Assembly: GCF_014650915.1 (NCBI RefSeq)
Contig: NZ_BMVW01000011.1
Span: 124,001-188,000, forward strand
DNA from: Streptomyces poonensis
GTDB lineage: Bacteria > Actinomycetota > Actinomycetes > Streptomycetales > Streptomycetaceae
DNA: 64,000 nucleotides
Direction: 5' to 3'
The notes below the pieces were generated by a model. The model worked only from the letters and a program-made list of their open reading frames with translations, searched no databases and was not told the origin of the DNA. The stretch's first letter is position 1. Each line of letters starts with the position of its first letter. Of the stretch, positions 51,501 through 59,374 are shown one piece after another. Both the position numbers and the translations under genes were made by a program.

Positions 51501-52607
51501 CCGTACGGTCACGTCCTCCCCGGCGTCCGCGGCACCGAGATCGACGTCCTGCCGCAGCGGCCGCGACCAGACGGCATGCCCGCGCGCGTCGTAGAGCTGG
51601 GTCTCGACGGCGTACCGCCCCCGCCCCTCCCCTCCGTAGGCGCGCACGCTCGCGGTGACGGACAGCTCGGCGGCCCGGTACCCGTCCCCGAGCGGGGTGT
51701 CCAGCTTGAAGTCGCGCAGGTGGACGGAGGGCGTGGAGTACAGGTACACGGACCGGAAGATCCCGCTCAGCCGGATCATGTCCTGGTCCTCGAGCCAGTC
51801 CCCGTCGGAGTACCGGTACACCTCGACCGCGATCTGGTTGGTCCCGGCCTTCAGATACGGGGTGATGTCGTACTCGGCGGGGGTGTAGGAGTCCTCGTGG
51901 TACCCCGCCAACTTCCCGTTGATCCACACATAATGGGCGGACTTCACCCCTTCGAAGTGCAGGAACGTCCGCCGCCCCGCCCACCCCTCCGGCACGGTGA
52001 AGGTCCGTCTGTACTGCCCCACGGGGTTGTACCGGGTCGGCGCGGCCGGCGGCTGCGCGTCCTCCCCGAGCCCGTTGGGACCCCACCACGGGTACGTGAT
52101 GTTGACGTAGATCGGGAAGTCGTAGCCGTGCAGCTGCCAGGCGGAGGGCACGGGAACGGTGTCCCAGGACGAGTCGTCGACGTCCGTCCGGTAGAAGTCC
52201 CGGTCACGGTCGTCGGGACGGTCCGCGTACGCGAACTTCCACTTCCCGTCGAGGCTGATCCGGTAGGGCGAGTGCGTCCGGTCACCGGCCAGCGCCTGCT
52301 CGACGCTCCCGTACGGCATGAGGGTGGTGTGAGGCGGTTCGGTCCCCACCTGGAAGACGCCGAAGCCGTCGTTCCACTCGGGGGTGGCCGCATCGGCCGT
52401 GCCCGCTGCTCCGGGTCGCCCGGCCGCGTACGCCGCGAGGGGCGAGGCGGACAGGGAGAGGGCGCCGAGGAGGGCGGCCCCGCCCTCCAGAAGGCGGCGG
52501 CGGCTGACGGGCGGCCGACTGACGGGCGGCCGGGTGGCGGGAGACCCGGCGGGGCGGGACGTCGGGGCGGACGTGGGAGACACCTGGGAGTCGTGCGGGT
52601 GCGACAT
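48588..52607 (-). CDS. Tat-exported GH2 beta-galactosidase-like enzyme with LamG insert
   Basis: 1339 residues, ATG at 52607 (MSHPHDSQVSPT). A Tat signal is clear: PVSRRRLLEGGAALLGALSL then SASPLAAYAAG. GH2 layout: sugar-binding (LDGKWKFAYADRPDDRDRDF, SAWQLHGYDFPIYVNITYPW), Ig-like, TIM barrel with acid/base VIWSLGNEAGTGSTF and nucleophile region YVMIEYAHAMGNSTGNFKKY. A LamG-like concanavalin domain (LTGSLTLEAWVTPHVTGFHQ, EFSGTIRRARVYARAL) is inserted about 690-850, before the DUF4981/beta-sandwich and Bgal_small_N parts (WYGRGPEENHWDRNTGTDVG). It hydrolyses beta-galactosides outside the cell. Family function established, exact substrate not. Confidence 0.92.
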   Translation of the reverse strand: MSHPHDSQVSPTSAPTSRPAGSPATRPPVSRPPVSRRRLLEGGAALLGALSLSASPLAAYAAGRPGAAGTADAATPEWNDGFGVFQVGTEPPHTTLMPYGSVEQALAGDRTHSPYRISLDGKWKFAYADRPDDRDRDFYRTDVDDSSWDTVPVPSAWQLHGYDFPIYVNITYPWWGPNGLGEDAQPPAAPTRYNPVGQYRRTFTVPEGWAGRRTFLHFEGVKSAHYVWINGKLAGYHEDSYTPAEYDITPYLKAGTNQIAVEVYRYSDGDWLEDQDMIRLSGIFRSVYLYSTPSVHLRDFKLDTPLGDGYRAAELSVTASVRAYGGEGRGRYAVETQLYDARGHAVWSRPLRQDVDLGAADAGEDVTVRAARAVPAPRLWSAEDPYLYTAVLRLRDPAGKVIETLSHRVGLREFALKDGLMRINGQPVSFRGTNRHEMHPDRGTALTRADMVQDIEIIKRLNINSVRTSHYPDNPLWLELADEYGLYIVDETNLETHGVRDEYPGDHPEWSAACVARARNMVHRDKNHASVVIWSLGNEAGTGSTFVAMRDWIRSYDPTRVIQYEGDDRPEISDIRSRMYESPARVEARAKDTGDTRPYVMIEYAHAMGNSTGNFKKYWDVVRRYDVLQGGWIWDFVDQSLTWPTPARTLFTETGPGGLRGEIVNASGSFDREKGVSGGTVFARDARLDLTGSLTLEAWVTPHVTGFHQPILAKGDTQYALKQTDGRLEFFLYGGGQWITASWALPDDWTGREHHIAGVYDADARTLTLHVDGQVRATRSAARRPDVNTAPLSLATDVDNPTREFSGTIRRARVYARALTTAELAAGAADSRGPGDEGVRFWFDAATVEVSRERPRERTFFAYGGDWGDNPNDGAFVADGIVLADRGHTGKAAEVKQVYQAVHAAPAAGSGSLTPAARAVTLTNEHLFTNLREFDGRWSLVADGEVVRRGKLTLAQLDVEPLSGKEITVPFRLPDEPAPGAEYFLVLSFTTKESTPWAKAGFEVARQQLAVDAGSPAVTPVPLADVPALRYEDGDAAVTVRGRGFSVTVDKGTGVITSYEARGARLIDNGPVPNFWRAPTDNDRGNGQHTRNQTWRDAGARREVTGVRVRALRDRAVEIEVSGTLPTTVTSSYTTTYTVFGNGEIKVDSTLRPGAASLPYIPEVGTLLFLPGRLDRLRWYGRGPEENHWDRNTGTDVGVYSGTVSGQWTPYIRPQENGNKTDVRWIALTGRDGTGLLVSGDPLSDAPLLEVNASHFTPEDLSAGVRHDYQLTPREAVVLRVNHRQMGVGGDNSWGAHTHDEFKLFANRDYAYSYRLRPLTGVDEAMAASRRPTAADFAE

Positions 52608-52946
52608 GACCTCGGCCTTCCTCGGCTGTTCACGCGGTCGACGACGTACGGAACTCAACAGCCCAAAGGCACCCCTCCACTGTCACTGTCCGAACCGCCA
52701 GATGCACAGGGGGCACGAAGGTCACAGGGATCCCATGGAAGTCACCGGAATCACCCGCCTCCGAAGCAGCCTCACCCTAGAACCCGAACACAACACGAGC
52801 AATAACGCCGTCGGACTTTGTGTGTTCCTGATGAATGACCCCGTGGCAGTCGCTGCATCGGCCCCTGACCGAAGCGGGCACAGGATGTCGGGTCCGGCAG
52901 GGTGGGCCCTCCCTAGCGTGGTGATCGTCGAAGGAGGGAGAGCCCG
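52608..52946. other. Divergent intergenic region (339 bp)
   Basis: Between the GH2 gene and the AraC-type gene. No gene seen. It must carry both promoters; GAAGGAGGGAG (52930-52940) is the ribosome site of the GTG at 52947. No strong inverted repeat noted. Confidence 0.5.
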
Positions 52947-53813
52947 GTGCTGGAGCGGCTGAACCAGGCCATGGAGCACATCGAGCAGCACCTGGACGGG
53001 ACGGTCGAGGTGGCCGAGCTCGCGCGGATCGCGGTGACGTCGGAGTACCACTTCCGGCGGCTGTTCTCCGCACTCGCGGGCATGCCGCTGTCCGAGTACG
53101 TCCGGCGCCGTCGGCTGACCGTCGCCGGCGCCGAGGTGCTCGACGGCCGGCGGACGCTGCTGGAGATCGCCGTGCGCCACGGCTACGGCTCGGGGGAGGC
53201 GTTCGCGCGCGCGTTCCGCGCCATGCACGGCGTCGGCCCGGGCGAGGCCCGGCGCGACGGAGCGGCGCTGCGCTCCCAGCCCCGGATGTCCTTCCGCCTC
53301 ATCGTCGAAGGGAGTACGGACATGCGATACCGGATCGCGGAGAAGCAGGAGTTCCGGGTGGTGGGCAGGAAGGCGCGCGTCCCCCTCGTCCACGAGGGCA
53401 TGAACCCGGCGATCGTCGACTTCGTACGGAGTCTCGGCCAGGACACCCTGCGCCGGATCGAAGCCCTCTCGGACCAGGAGCCGCGCGGCTTCGTCAACGT
53501 CAGCGTCAATCTCGACGAGAGCCGCGCGGAGGGCACCGAGCTGGACTACTTCCACGGGGTGGTGACCGGGGCCGACGTCCCCGAGGACATGGACGCCGTC
53601 ACGGCCCCCGCGGGCACGTGGGCGGTCTTCGAGACCTCGGGCCGCTTCCCGGAGACCATCCAGTACCTGTGGCGGGACGTGTTCACCCAGTGGTTCCCGT
53701 CCAACCCGTACCGCAGCAGGCCGGGCCCGGAGATCCTCCAGGCCCGGGTCTCCGCCGACGGCACGGAGGCGGAGGCGGAGCTGTGGATCCCCGTGCAGCG
53801 GACCTCGGACTGA
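52947..53813 (+). CDS. AraC-family regulator with GyrI-like effector domain
   Basis: 288 residues, GTG at 52947. Two helix-turn-helices in the first 105 residues: VEVAELARIAVTSEYHFRRL, FSALAGMPLSEYVRRRRLTV and EIAVRHGYGSGEAFARAFRA, the AraC signature. Residues 125-285 are a GyrI-like small-molecule-binding domain (DMRYRIAEKQEFRVVGRKAR, HGVVTGADVPEDMDAVTAPA, AVFETSGRFPETIQYLWRDV). This MDR-type layout (Rob/BltR-like) senses drugs or other hydrophobic ligands. Targets unknown; the divergent GH2 gene is possible but unproven. Confidence 0.88.
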   Translation: MLERLNQAMEHIEQHLDGTVEVAELARIAVTSEYHFRRLFSALAGMPLSEYVRRRRLTVAGAEVLDGRRTLLEIAVRHGYGSGEAFARAFRAMHGVGPGEARRDGAALRSQPRMSFRLIVEGSTDMRYRIAEKQEFRVVGRKARVPLVHEGMNPAIVDFVRSLGQDTLRRIEALSDQEPRGFVNVSVNLDESRAEGTELDYFHGVVTGADVPEDMDAVTAPAGTWAVFETSGRFPETIQYLWRDVFTQWFPSNPYRSRPGPEILQARVSADGTEAEAELWIPVQRTSD

Positions 53814-53852
53814 GCGCCGCGGTCCGCGCCGGGCGGCGGGACGGAACACGAC

Positions 53853-53885
53853 GGGGGCCCCGACCGGCGAACGGGCGGGGCCCCC
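53853..53885. terminator. Hairpin between AraC-type gene and secreted protein A gene
   Basis: GGGGGCCCCG (53853-53862) and CGGGGCCCCC (53876-53885), perfect arms with a 13-nt loop, between convergent stops at 53813 and 53917. Confidence 0.85.
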
Positions 53886-53916
53886 GGCCCGCTCTGCGAC
53901 GGGAGGATCCGGGAGG

Positions 53917-54255
53917 TCAGTAGTCCCAGCCGGAGCAGTCGTCGTCGTTGTCCTTGACCCACTCGCACGTCCGCAGCTTGAAGATCTTGCTGCCGCCGCC
54001 GCTGGTCGCGGTGGTGCCGGCGCCGCTCTTGTTCCACAGGTGGCGCTGGGTGGTGTTGCTCGCGGCGCGGTAGTAGTCCGCGTGCGCGGAGTTGGAGGTG
54101 TACGTCTTGACCGAGACGAACTTGTCGCTCTGCTGGGTCCAGGCGTACGCCTCGTGGTCCGGCGAGTACTTCGACAGGGCCTGGGCGGCGGGCGAGGCGG
54201 CGGCCAGCGCGACGGCGGCCAGCACGGCCGCGGCCGATGTCCTGAGTCTGGGCAT
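53917..54255 (-). CDS. Small secreted protein A (paralogue of the protein at 57395)
   Basis: 112 residues, ATG at 54255 with AGGAGAAG. Signal peptide MPRLRTSAAAVLAAVALAAA, cleavage near AQA (about residue 26). The mature 86 residues read SKYSPDHEAYAWTQQ, HADYYRAASNTTQRHLWNKS and CEWVKDNDDDCSGWDY at the C-terminus; the only two Cys are in that last segment and probably form a disulfide. By hand count about 54 of 86 aligned mature residues equal those of the 57395 product. No known domain. It follows the ABC permease gene by 136 bp and should be part of, or next to, that operon. Function unknown; possibly a secreted peptide handled by the transporter. Confidence 0.8.
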   Translation of the reverse strand: MPRLRTSAAAVLAAVALAAASPAAQALSKYSPDHEAYAWTQQSDKFVSVKTYTSNSAHADYYRAASNTTQRHLWNKSGAGTTATSGGGSKIFKLRTCEWVKDNDDDCSGWDY

Positions 54256-54391
54256 GTCTTCTCCTGTTCCGGCGTTTTCGGGCAGGCCGAAGTGCCGAGA
54301 CGTGTCGGTTGGTTGATGAGAGAGGCCGGACGGTCCCGGCCGGTGATGCGGGAACGACCGTGTTCCCACGACCCCGTGACGGGCCGCGCGG

Positions 54392-56635
54392 CTATTCGCC
54401 GTACGGCCGCCAGCGGGTGGCTTGTGCGATGGCCGAGCGTGCTCCCCAGGCCCAGGCGACCAGGGACAGGGCGGCCAGCCCCGCCGCCGTGCCCCACAGG
54501 AGCGAGCCGGAGAGGGAGATGCCCTGGTCCGGGTTCTCCTGGGGGGAGGCCAGCCAGACGGCGGCCACACAGCCCGCGGCGACCGCGGCCAGCAGAGGTG
54601 CGAGCAGGCTCCACGCCGCGCTGGTCCAGAAGACCCGGCGCCGTCCGGTCAGCACACTGAGCGGGGCGACCGAGCGGCTCAGCCGCAGGAACTCGGCGAG
54701 GTTGGCCAGGGCCGCGGCGAGGGCGATCAGCAGCACGCCCGGCACACCGAGGAAGACGACCCAGCGGCCGTGCGCCGCCGACAGATTGGCCCCGAGCAGC
54801 CAGGTCTCGCCGAACGTGCCCACCTGCGCCGAACCGATGGGCAGTTCGGTCCGCACCGTCTGCTGGATCGCGGCCTGGTCCAGGCCCGACCGGCCCGGGG
54901 CGAGGAGGAGCAGCGACTCGGGAGCGGTCCGCTCGGTCAGCCGGGCGGGCAGCGGATCGGCCTGCCGCACCGTGAATCCGGCGTCCGCGGGGCCGACCGT
55001 GACCCAGCCCAGCACCGTGTTGAGCGTGGTGTCGCCCACGGGGCCGGAGACCTTGTGCGTCCCGGTGCCGCAGCGCAGTGACAGCGTCTTCAGCGAGGCG
55101 CAGGACCCCTGGAGACGGGTGGTGGGCAGTTCGCCCTTCTCCGGGTCGCCGTCCTGGTAGACGGCGAGCGTCCGGGTGCCGGCCGGGAGTTTCCCGAGGG
55201 CGCTGTCCAGCTGCTCGCGGGTGAGCCGGTCCTGCTTGAGATCCATGACCAGGACACGGGTGCCGACGGTGCGCAGTGTCGCGGCGGCGGCCTGGGCGGT
55301 GGCACCGTACTGGGTGTTCTTCAGCTGGAGCTGGCTGATCAGTACCAGGGCGATACAGACCCCCGCCACCAGCCGCGCGGTGACCGCCGGATGCGCGGCG
55401 GTGTGCCGGCCGGCCACCAGCGCGCCCGCGCTGCCGTTGCGGCGCACGGAGCGGGCGAGCGCCGACCCCGCGGCCGCCGCGCCGACGGCGACCGCGCAGG
55501 GCAGAGTGACCATCACCAGGGCCACACCCGTGAGATAGAGAGTGGAGCGCAGCTGGGAGTGCCGGGTCACGTCGAGCAGCCCGGGCACCCAGACCGTGGC
55601 GAACACCAGCAGGGGGCAGGCCATGGCCCCCCAGCGCACCATCTGCTCCCGGCGCGCGGTGAGCCGTACGGAGCGGGCCTTGGCGCGGCTCGCGGCCCGG
55701 TGCAGCAGACACACCAGGAGCAGCACCGCTCCCGCGGCCGCGGCCGCCGACGCCGCGAGGCCGGGCCACCAGTGGGCCAGGTCGTCCGAGGAGAGCCGGT
55801 AGCCGATCCAGGGCAGTGTGACGTCCCCGGTCAGCGCGACGGCGGCCGCGGGCAGCGTGCCGAGCAGCGCACCCGCCAGTACGGGCGCCGCCGACTCACC
55901 GAGGTTGAGCCACAGGCGCTGCGGCCAGCCGCCGCCGAGTGCGCTGATGAGTGCGGTGCGGCGGTCCCGCGCGGCCGAGCCCATCCGGGCCGCGACCACG
56001 GTGAGGACCAGTGCGGGGACCAGGAGTAGATACAGCGCGGTCTGCAGGCGCTGGCGCGGCGCGACGAAGATCCAGTCCCCGGAGGAGCCGGGTGACCGGC
56101 TGCCGAAGCCGACGACCTCGTACGTCTTGTCCGCGTCGTACTGCCGGTCGGTCGGGTTGACGTAGGCGTACCGCTCCCCGGGACCGGCCAGCCCGGCCCC
56201 GGCGATGGTGCCGACGACGGTGCCGTACCGACGTGGCTCACCCGCCTCCGTGAGCGCCGTACGCAGCGCCGGTGAGAGAAATGCCTGCCCGGGCTCCGGC
56301 CAGCTGCTCAGGCCGGGCGGGAGCGGAGAGTCGGGCGACTCGGGCCTGATGTAGACGACGCTGTACTGGCGTCCGCCGAGGGTGTCGAAGCCGTCGACGG
56401 CGTGCGCGACGGTGGTACGGCCGGGGAACTCGTCCTTCAGCTGCAGGGCGCGCTCGGCCGACCGCTCCTCCATCCCGTCATAACTGGCGTACACGGCGAC
56501 CTCGGCCGTCCCCGCGAAGGCGAGTGCGGCGGCGGCGAGCAGGAGCGCGGTACGGCGGACCCGTCCGCCCTCCGCCCTGCGCCCCGCGGCCCGCCCGATG
56601 CGCAGCAGCTGCACGAGCAGCGAGGAACGCCTCAC
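54392..56635 (-). CDS. FtsX/MacB-type ABC transporter permease
   Basis: 747 residues, GTG at 56635 overlapping the ATPase stop (GTGA). About ten membrane helices: one N-terminal (TALLLAAAALAFAGTAEVAV), a large extracytoplasmic domain about 55-200 (DGMEERSAERALQLKDEFPG, FLSPALRTALTEAGEPRRYG), helices from LYLLLVPALVLTVVAARMGS onward, a second external domain about 450-600 (VLVMDLKQDRLTREQLDSAL, LQGSCASLKTLSLRCGTGTH), then WVVFLGVPGVLLIALAAALA and two more. This is the ABC3/FtsX duplicated plan of mechanotransmission or lipoprotein/antibiotic exporters. No coiled-coil. Its external domains could contact the secreted proteins encoded on both sides. Confidence 0.85.
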   Translation of the reverse strand: MRRSSLLVQLLRIGRAAGRRAEGGRVRRTALLLAAAALAFAGTAEVAVYASYDGMEERSAERALQLKDEFPGRTTVAHAVDGFDTLGGRQYSVVYIRPESPDSPLPPGLSSWPEPGQAFLSPALRTALTEAGEPRRYGTVVGTIAGAGLAGPGERYAYVNPTDRQYDADKTYEVVGFGSRSPGSSGDWIFVAPRQRLQTALYLLLVPALVLTVVAARMGSAARDRRTALISALGGGWPQRLWLNLGESAAPVLAGALLGTLPAAAVALTGDVTLPWIGYRLSSDDLAHWWPGLAASAAAAAGAVLLLVCLLHRAASRAKARSVRLTARREQMVRWGAMACPLLVFATVWVPGLLDVTRHSQLRSTLYLTGVALVMVTLPCAVAVGAAAAGSALARSVRRNGSAGALVAGRHTAAHPAVTARLVAGVCIALVLISQLQLKNTQYGATAQAAAATLRTVGTRVLVMDLKQDRLTREQLDSALGKLPAGTRTLAVYQDGDPEKGELPTTRLQGSCASLKTLSLRCGTGTHKVSGPVGDTTLNTVLGWVTVGPADAGFTVRQADPLPARLTERTAPESLLLLAPGRSGLDQAAIQQTVRTELPIGSAQVGTFGETWLLGANLSAAHGRWVVFLGVPGVLLIALAAALANLAEFLRLSRSVAPLSVLTGRRRVFWTSAAWSLLAPLLAAVAAGCVAAVWLASPQENPDQGISLSGSLLWGTAAGLAALSLVAWAWGARSAIAQATRWRPYGE

Positions 56636-57348
56636 CCGGTCACCCCCGGCTCGTCCCCCACGGTGACGAGCCGTCCGCCGCGCAGGTCCAGGCGGCGGTC
56701 GGCACGGGCCGCCACCGTGAGGTCGTGCGTCACCACGACGAGCCCGCACCCCCAGCGTCCGGGCACGGAGAACAGCAGGTCGGCGACGCTGTCGCGGGTC
56801 CGCTCGTCGAGCGCGCCGGTCGGCTCGTCGGCGAGCAGCAGCTTCGGCTCGTTGACGAGCGCCCTGGCGACCGCCGTGCGCTGCCGCTCGCCGCCGGACA
56901 GATGCGCGGTCGGGGTCTGCCCGTGGGGCACCCTGAGCTCGTCGAGCAGTTCCCCGGCCCGCCGGTACGCCTCGTCCGCGCCGACCCCGGCGAGCAGCGC
57001 GGCGAGCGCCACGTTCTCGGCCGGAGTCAGCTCGGGAAGCAGCTCGCCGAACTGGAACACCACACCGATGTTCCGGCTGCGGTGCCGCTCGAGCGTCCGT
57101 CCGCGCATCCGCGTCAGATCGGCCCCGGCCACCTCGATGCCGCCGGCGTCAGGCCGCACCAGCCCGAGTACGCAGCCGAGCAGTGTGCTCTTGCCGCTGC
57201 CGCTGGGTCCCGTGACGGCCACGGACTCCCCGGCTGCCACGTCGAGGCCGACTCCCTGGAGCAGCACCCGGTCCCCGATGCTGTGGGTCAGTCCCCGGAC
57301 GCTGAGTACGGACACGTCCCGAGACGGCCCGTGGTGTCCCCGTTCCAC
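56632..57348 (-). CDS. ABC transporter ATP-binding protein (LolD/MacB type)
   Basis: 238 residues, GTG at 57348 after CCAGGGAACACA; the frame to 57471 would run into the secreted protein gene. Walker A GPSGSGKSTLLGCVLGLVRP (about 41), Q-loop VVFQFGELLPELTPAENVAL, signature LSGGERQRTAVARALVNEPK, Walker B LLLADEPTGALDE and the switch His in VVVTHDL. All residues for ATP hydrolysis are present. It forms a 2+2 or 2+1 complex with the FtsX-type permease, whose GTG overlaps its stop. Confidence 0.93.
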   Translation of the reverse strand: MERGHHGPSRDVSVLSVRGLTHSIGDRVLLQGVGLDVAAGESVAVTGPSGSGKSTLLGCVLGLVRPDAGGIEVAGADLTRMRGRTLERHRSRNIGVVFQFGELLPELTPAENVALAALLAGVGADEAYRRAGELLDELRVPHGQTPTAHLSGGERQRTAVARALVNEPKLLLADEPTGALDERTRDSVADLLFSVPGRWGCGLVVVTHDLTVAARADRRLDLRGGRLVTVGDEPGVTG

Positions 57349-57394
57349 TGTGTTCCCTGGTCTGCTGGTCGTGCGGACAGTGCTGGTCAGCCGG

Positions 57395-57733
57395 TCACTC
57401 GGTGTCCCAGCCGGAGCAGATGTCGTCGTTGTCCTTGACCCACTCGCACACCCGCATCTTGAACAGGGCACTGCCCGAGCCGCTCGTGACGGTGGTGTTC
57501 ACGCCGCTCTTGTTCCACAGGTGGCGCTGGGTGCCCGAGCTGGCCTTGCGGTAGTAGTCGGCGTGCGAGTATCCGGACTTCTGCTGCCACACGGACACCA
57601 GAGTGTTGGACTTGGTCGTGTAGGCGAACGCCTTGTCGTTCGGCGAGAACTTCGTCAGCTGGGCGGCAGCCGGAGACGCACCGGCCAGAGCCAGGCCGGC
57701 AATTGTGAGCATGACAAAGCTGGTCTTCTTCAC
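57395..57733 (-). CDS. Small secreted protein B (paralogue of the protein at 53917)
   Basis: 112 residues, GTG at 57733. Signal peptide VKKTSFVMLTIAGLALAGAS, cleavage after AAA near residue 24. Mature sequence TKFSPNDKAFAYTTK, HADYYRKASSGTQRHLWNKS and CEWVKDNDDICSGWDTE. Length, signal, two C-terminal Cys and the block from HADYYR to CSGWD are shared with the 53917 product, so one arose from the other by duplication. It is the first gene of the leftward unit: 46 bp separate it from the ATPase start. No homologous family is known to me. Confidence 0.8.
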   Translation of the reverse strand: MKKTSFVMLTIAGLALAGASPAAAQLTKFSPNDKAFAYTTKSNTLVSVWQQKSGYSHADYYRKASSGTQRHLWNKSGVNTTVTSGSGSALFKMRVCEWVKDNDDICSGWDTE

Positions 57734-57930
57734 GAGAACCCCCGAAGAGTCGAGCCTCCCGTCCTGGGAGGCGAACCGGGCTGGTCGGGCCCGGGATGTG
57801 AATGATCAACTCCTTGTAAGGGATATGTCAATGGCATATGCACGCGATGTGATCACTCACAGGTATGTCCCAGATCGGGCGACTGCGCCACGACCGCGAC
57901 CACGACCGCGACCCCGACCACGGAACGACG
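57734..57930. other. Promoter region of the ABC/secreted-protein operon
   Basis: No gene. It includes GATATGTCAATGGCATATG (57820-57838 approx.) with CATATG-type symmetry and a CGACCR simple repeat (57884-57920). The promoter of the gene at 57733 must lie here. Confidence 0.4.
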
Positions 57931-57962
57931 AAGGCCCCGACCGGCGAACCGGTCGGGGCCTT
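57931..57962 (-). terminator. Hairpin with CGAA tetraloop after the tRNA-Ser att copy
   Basis: AAGGCCCCGACCGG (57931-57944), CGAA, CCGGTCGGGGCCTT (57949-57962). Same design, including the CGAA loop, as the hairpin at 60711 that follows the intact tRNA-Ser(GGA). Confidence 0.85.
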
Positions 57963-57982
57963 CGACTGCCCTGGTGGGCTGA

Positions 57983-58056
57983 GGCGGAGGATACGAAATT
58001 CGAACTCGTGAACCCGTGAACTCGTGAGGGGTTGCCCCCAACACGCTTCCCAACTG
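57983..58056 (-). other. Partial copy of the tRNA-Ser(GGA) 3' half (att remnant)
   Basis: GGCGGAGGATACGAAATTCGAACTCGTG, interrupted by a 16-bp AACCCGTGAACTCGTG duplication, then AGGGGTTGCCCCCAACACGCTT, matches the intact gene from its 3' end to the anticodon stem (60770-60818). It marks the outer boundary of an integrated element about 2.8 kb long. Confidence 0.82.
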
Positions 58057-58245
58057 TGCTGGAGGGCTGGCGGGCTGTGTACGGGAGGTTCACCTGGATT
58101 CACGGGCGGTTGACCCGCGAACGGGAGCGGCCTCGTGGTCTCGGCTGAACGTCAGCTGACGGTGGTGAATGAGACGGGAACTGAGACGAGGCGGCCGAGC
58201 CGCGAACCCCGAGGCGTTGTCGGTCCCTCATGCCATCATCCCGGC

Positions 58246-58968
58246 GTGCTGAAGATCCCCGGATACATGGACGGCCCTCTGGTACAGGGCACTGCCTACC
58301 TCGACGATCCGTTGTTCTGGCCCGTCCACCTAGGCACAGGCTTGCGCGGGGAGGACGCGCAGCGGTCTGCGTTCGGTGCCGACTGGGACGCGGCCATGGA
58401 GCTGTACCGCAGGCTGTCCGCCGAGAGCGAGTGGCCGGTGTTCAGCGTGCCTCTGTCATCCGGGCTCACCATCCATGTCGTCTACCGCAACATCGAGGGC
58501 GAGCATGGGGTGGACTACCTGATACATCACCCGGCATGGTCCACGGCGGAAGTACTTGCCGTGGATGACGGTCACTTCATGGGACCTGGCATGGCCTGGC
58601 CGGAGTTGCTGTCTGCTGCTCGACAGCCGGCAACAGGGGGCGTTGCCGACCCCGACGCCCGTCTCTTGCTGCTCTTCCCGACACTGGGCGACGCGCTACT
58701 TCCCGACGACGCGACTACTGCCCTCACCACCGCGCTTACCGCCCTCACCGTGATCGAGGAGCCCGCCGAGGTGGCGAGCATGCTCCTGGACAATCAAGGT
58801 CAGTGGACTTCTGCTCACTGGTGGCTCGCAGGCGGCGTCTGCATCAACGACGGCGGGCACTCTTATCGAAACCCGGGCAACACCTTCGCTCTGCCCGCCG
58901 GCCGCCTCCTGGAGATCAGTAACGCACTGAACGGTGGCGAGGCGACAGGTCAACAGACGTTCGGCTGA
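58246..58968 (+). CDS. Hypothetical protein in the tRNA-Ser element
   Basis: 240 residues from GTG at 58246; ATG at 58267 is an alternative and no strong ribosome site is visible. Reads PGYMDGPLVQGTAYLDDPLF, FGADWDAAMELYRRLSAESE, GVDYLIHHPAWSTAEVLAVD and GPGMAWPELLSAARQPATGG; then a helical part and WTSAHWWLAGGVCINDGGHS, GNTFALPAGRLLEISNALNG. Trp/His/Asp-rich, soluble, no domain that I recognise; similar proteins occur in Streptomyces genomic islands from memory. GAGACGGGAACTGAGACG at 58171-58188, also found at 60687, may belong to its promoter or to an element repeat. Confidence 0.65.
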   Translation: MLKIPGYMDGPLVQGTAYLDDPLFWPVHLGTGLRGEDAQRSAFGADWDAAMELYRRLSAESEWPVFSVPLSSGLTIHVVYRNIEGEHGVDYLIHHPAWSTAEVLAVDDGHFMGPGMAWPELLSAARQPATGGVADPDARLLLLFPTLGDALLPDDATTALTTALTALTVIEEPAEVASMLLDNQGQWTSAHWWLAGGVCINDGGHSYRNPGNTFALPAGRLLEISNALNGGEATGQQTFG

Positions 58969-59370
58969 GCTCTGGGCCAGGGAAGCTTGGGTACTCCAGG
59001 GTCGATTGCTTGCCTGACCTGGGGCGGAGCGGCCTCGAACTGTAGCCGGCCTCTGTCTTGGTCCCCGGTGTTCCCCGTGGTTCCCCGCCCGATCTGGCAC
59101 AGGTCTGGCACGGCTCCCTCGATGCGAACTACGGGCGGGATGGTCGCTGAGGTCTGCTGGGCTGGCCGCTTGACTCCTGCGGGGCATTGAAGGCCGACTA
59201 CGGCCACCGCGGTCGCTGTACTCCGCTGCTGTACAGCATGGCCGCTGACCACCGCCTTCGACGCCGTTTCTCGTGGAGCGCGAATGACGTTCATAGTGTG
59301 ATCACGCCTGGTGGGTCCATCTCTCTGGGAGGGCCAATATCCTGTGGCCGTACTTGATGGGGTGAGGGCT
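58969..59370. other. Non-coding relic sequence inside the tRNA-Ser element
   Basis: No gene supported. It contains two sequences also present in the tRNA-Arg element: on the minus strand GCTGTACAGCAGCGGAGTAC (about 59216-59236) matching GCTGTACAGCAGTGAAGTAC (10967-10986), and a GATCGGGCGGGGAACC-ACGGGGAACA block (about 59070-59098) resembling 13195-13230. These are probably the ends of a common element family. Confidence 0.55.
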
Positions 59371-59374
59371 GATC

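Noticed and set aside
47715..52805. 1696-codon plus-strand frame opposite the DUF72 and GH2 genes
   Set aside because: Shadow of two well-supported genes; no motif, unlikely composition, no ribosome site.
52722..55769. Long minus-strand frame spanning the AraC, secreted protein A and permease region
   Set aside because: It crosses genes with clear motifs in other frames and includes Arg/Pro-rich nonsense; rejected.
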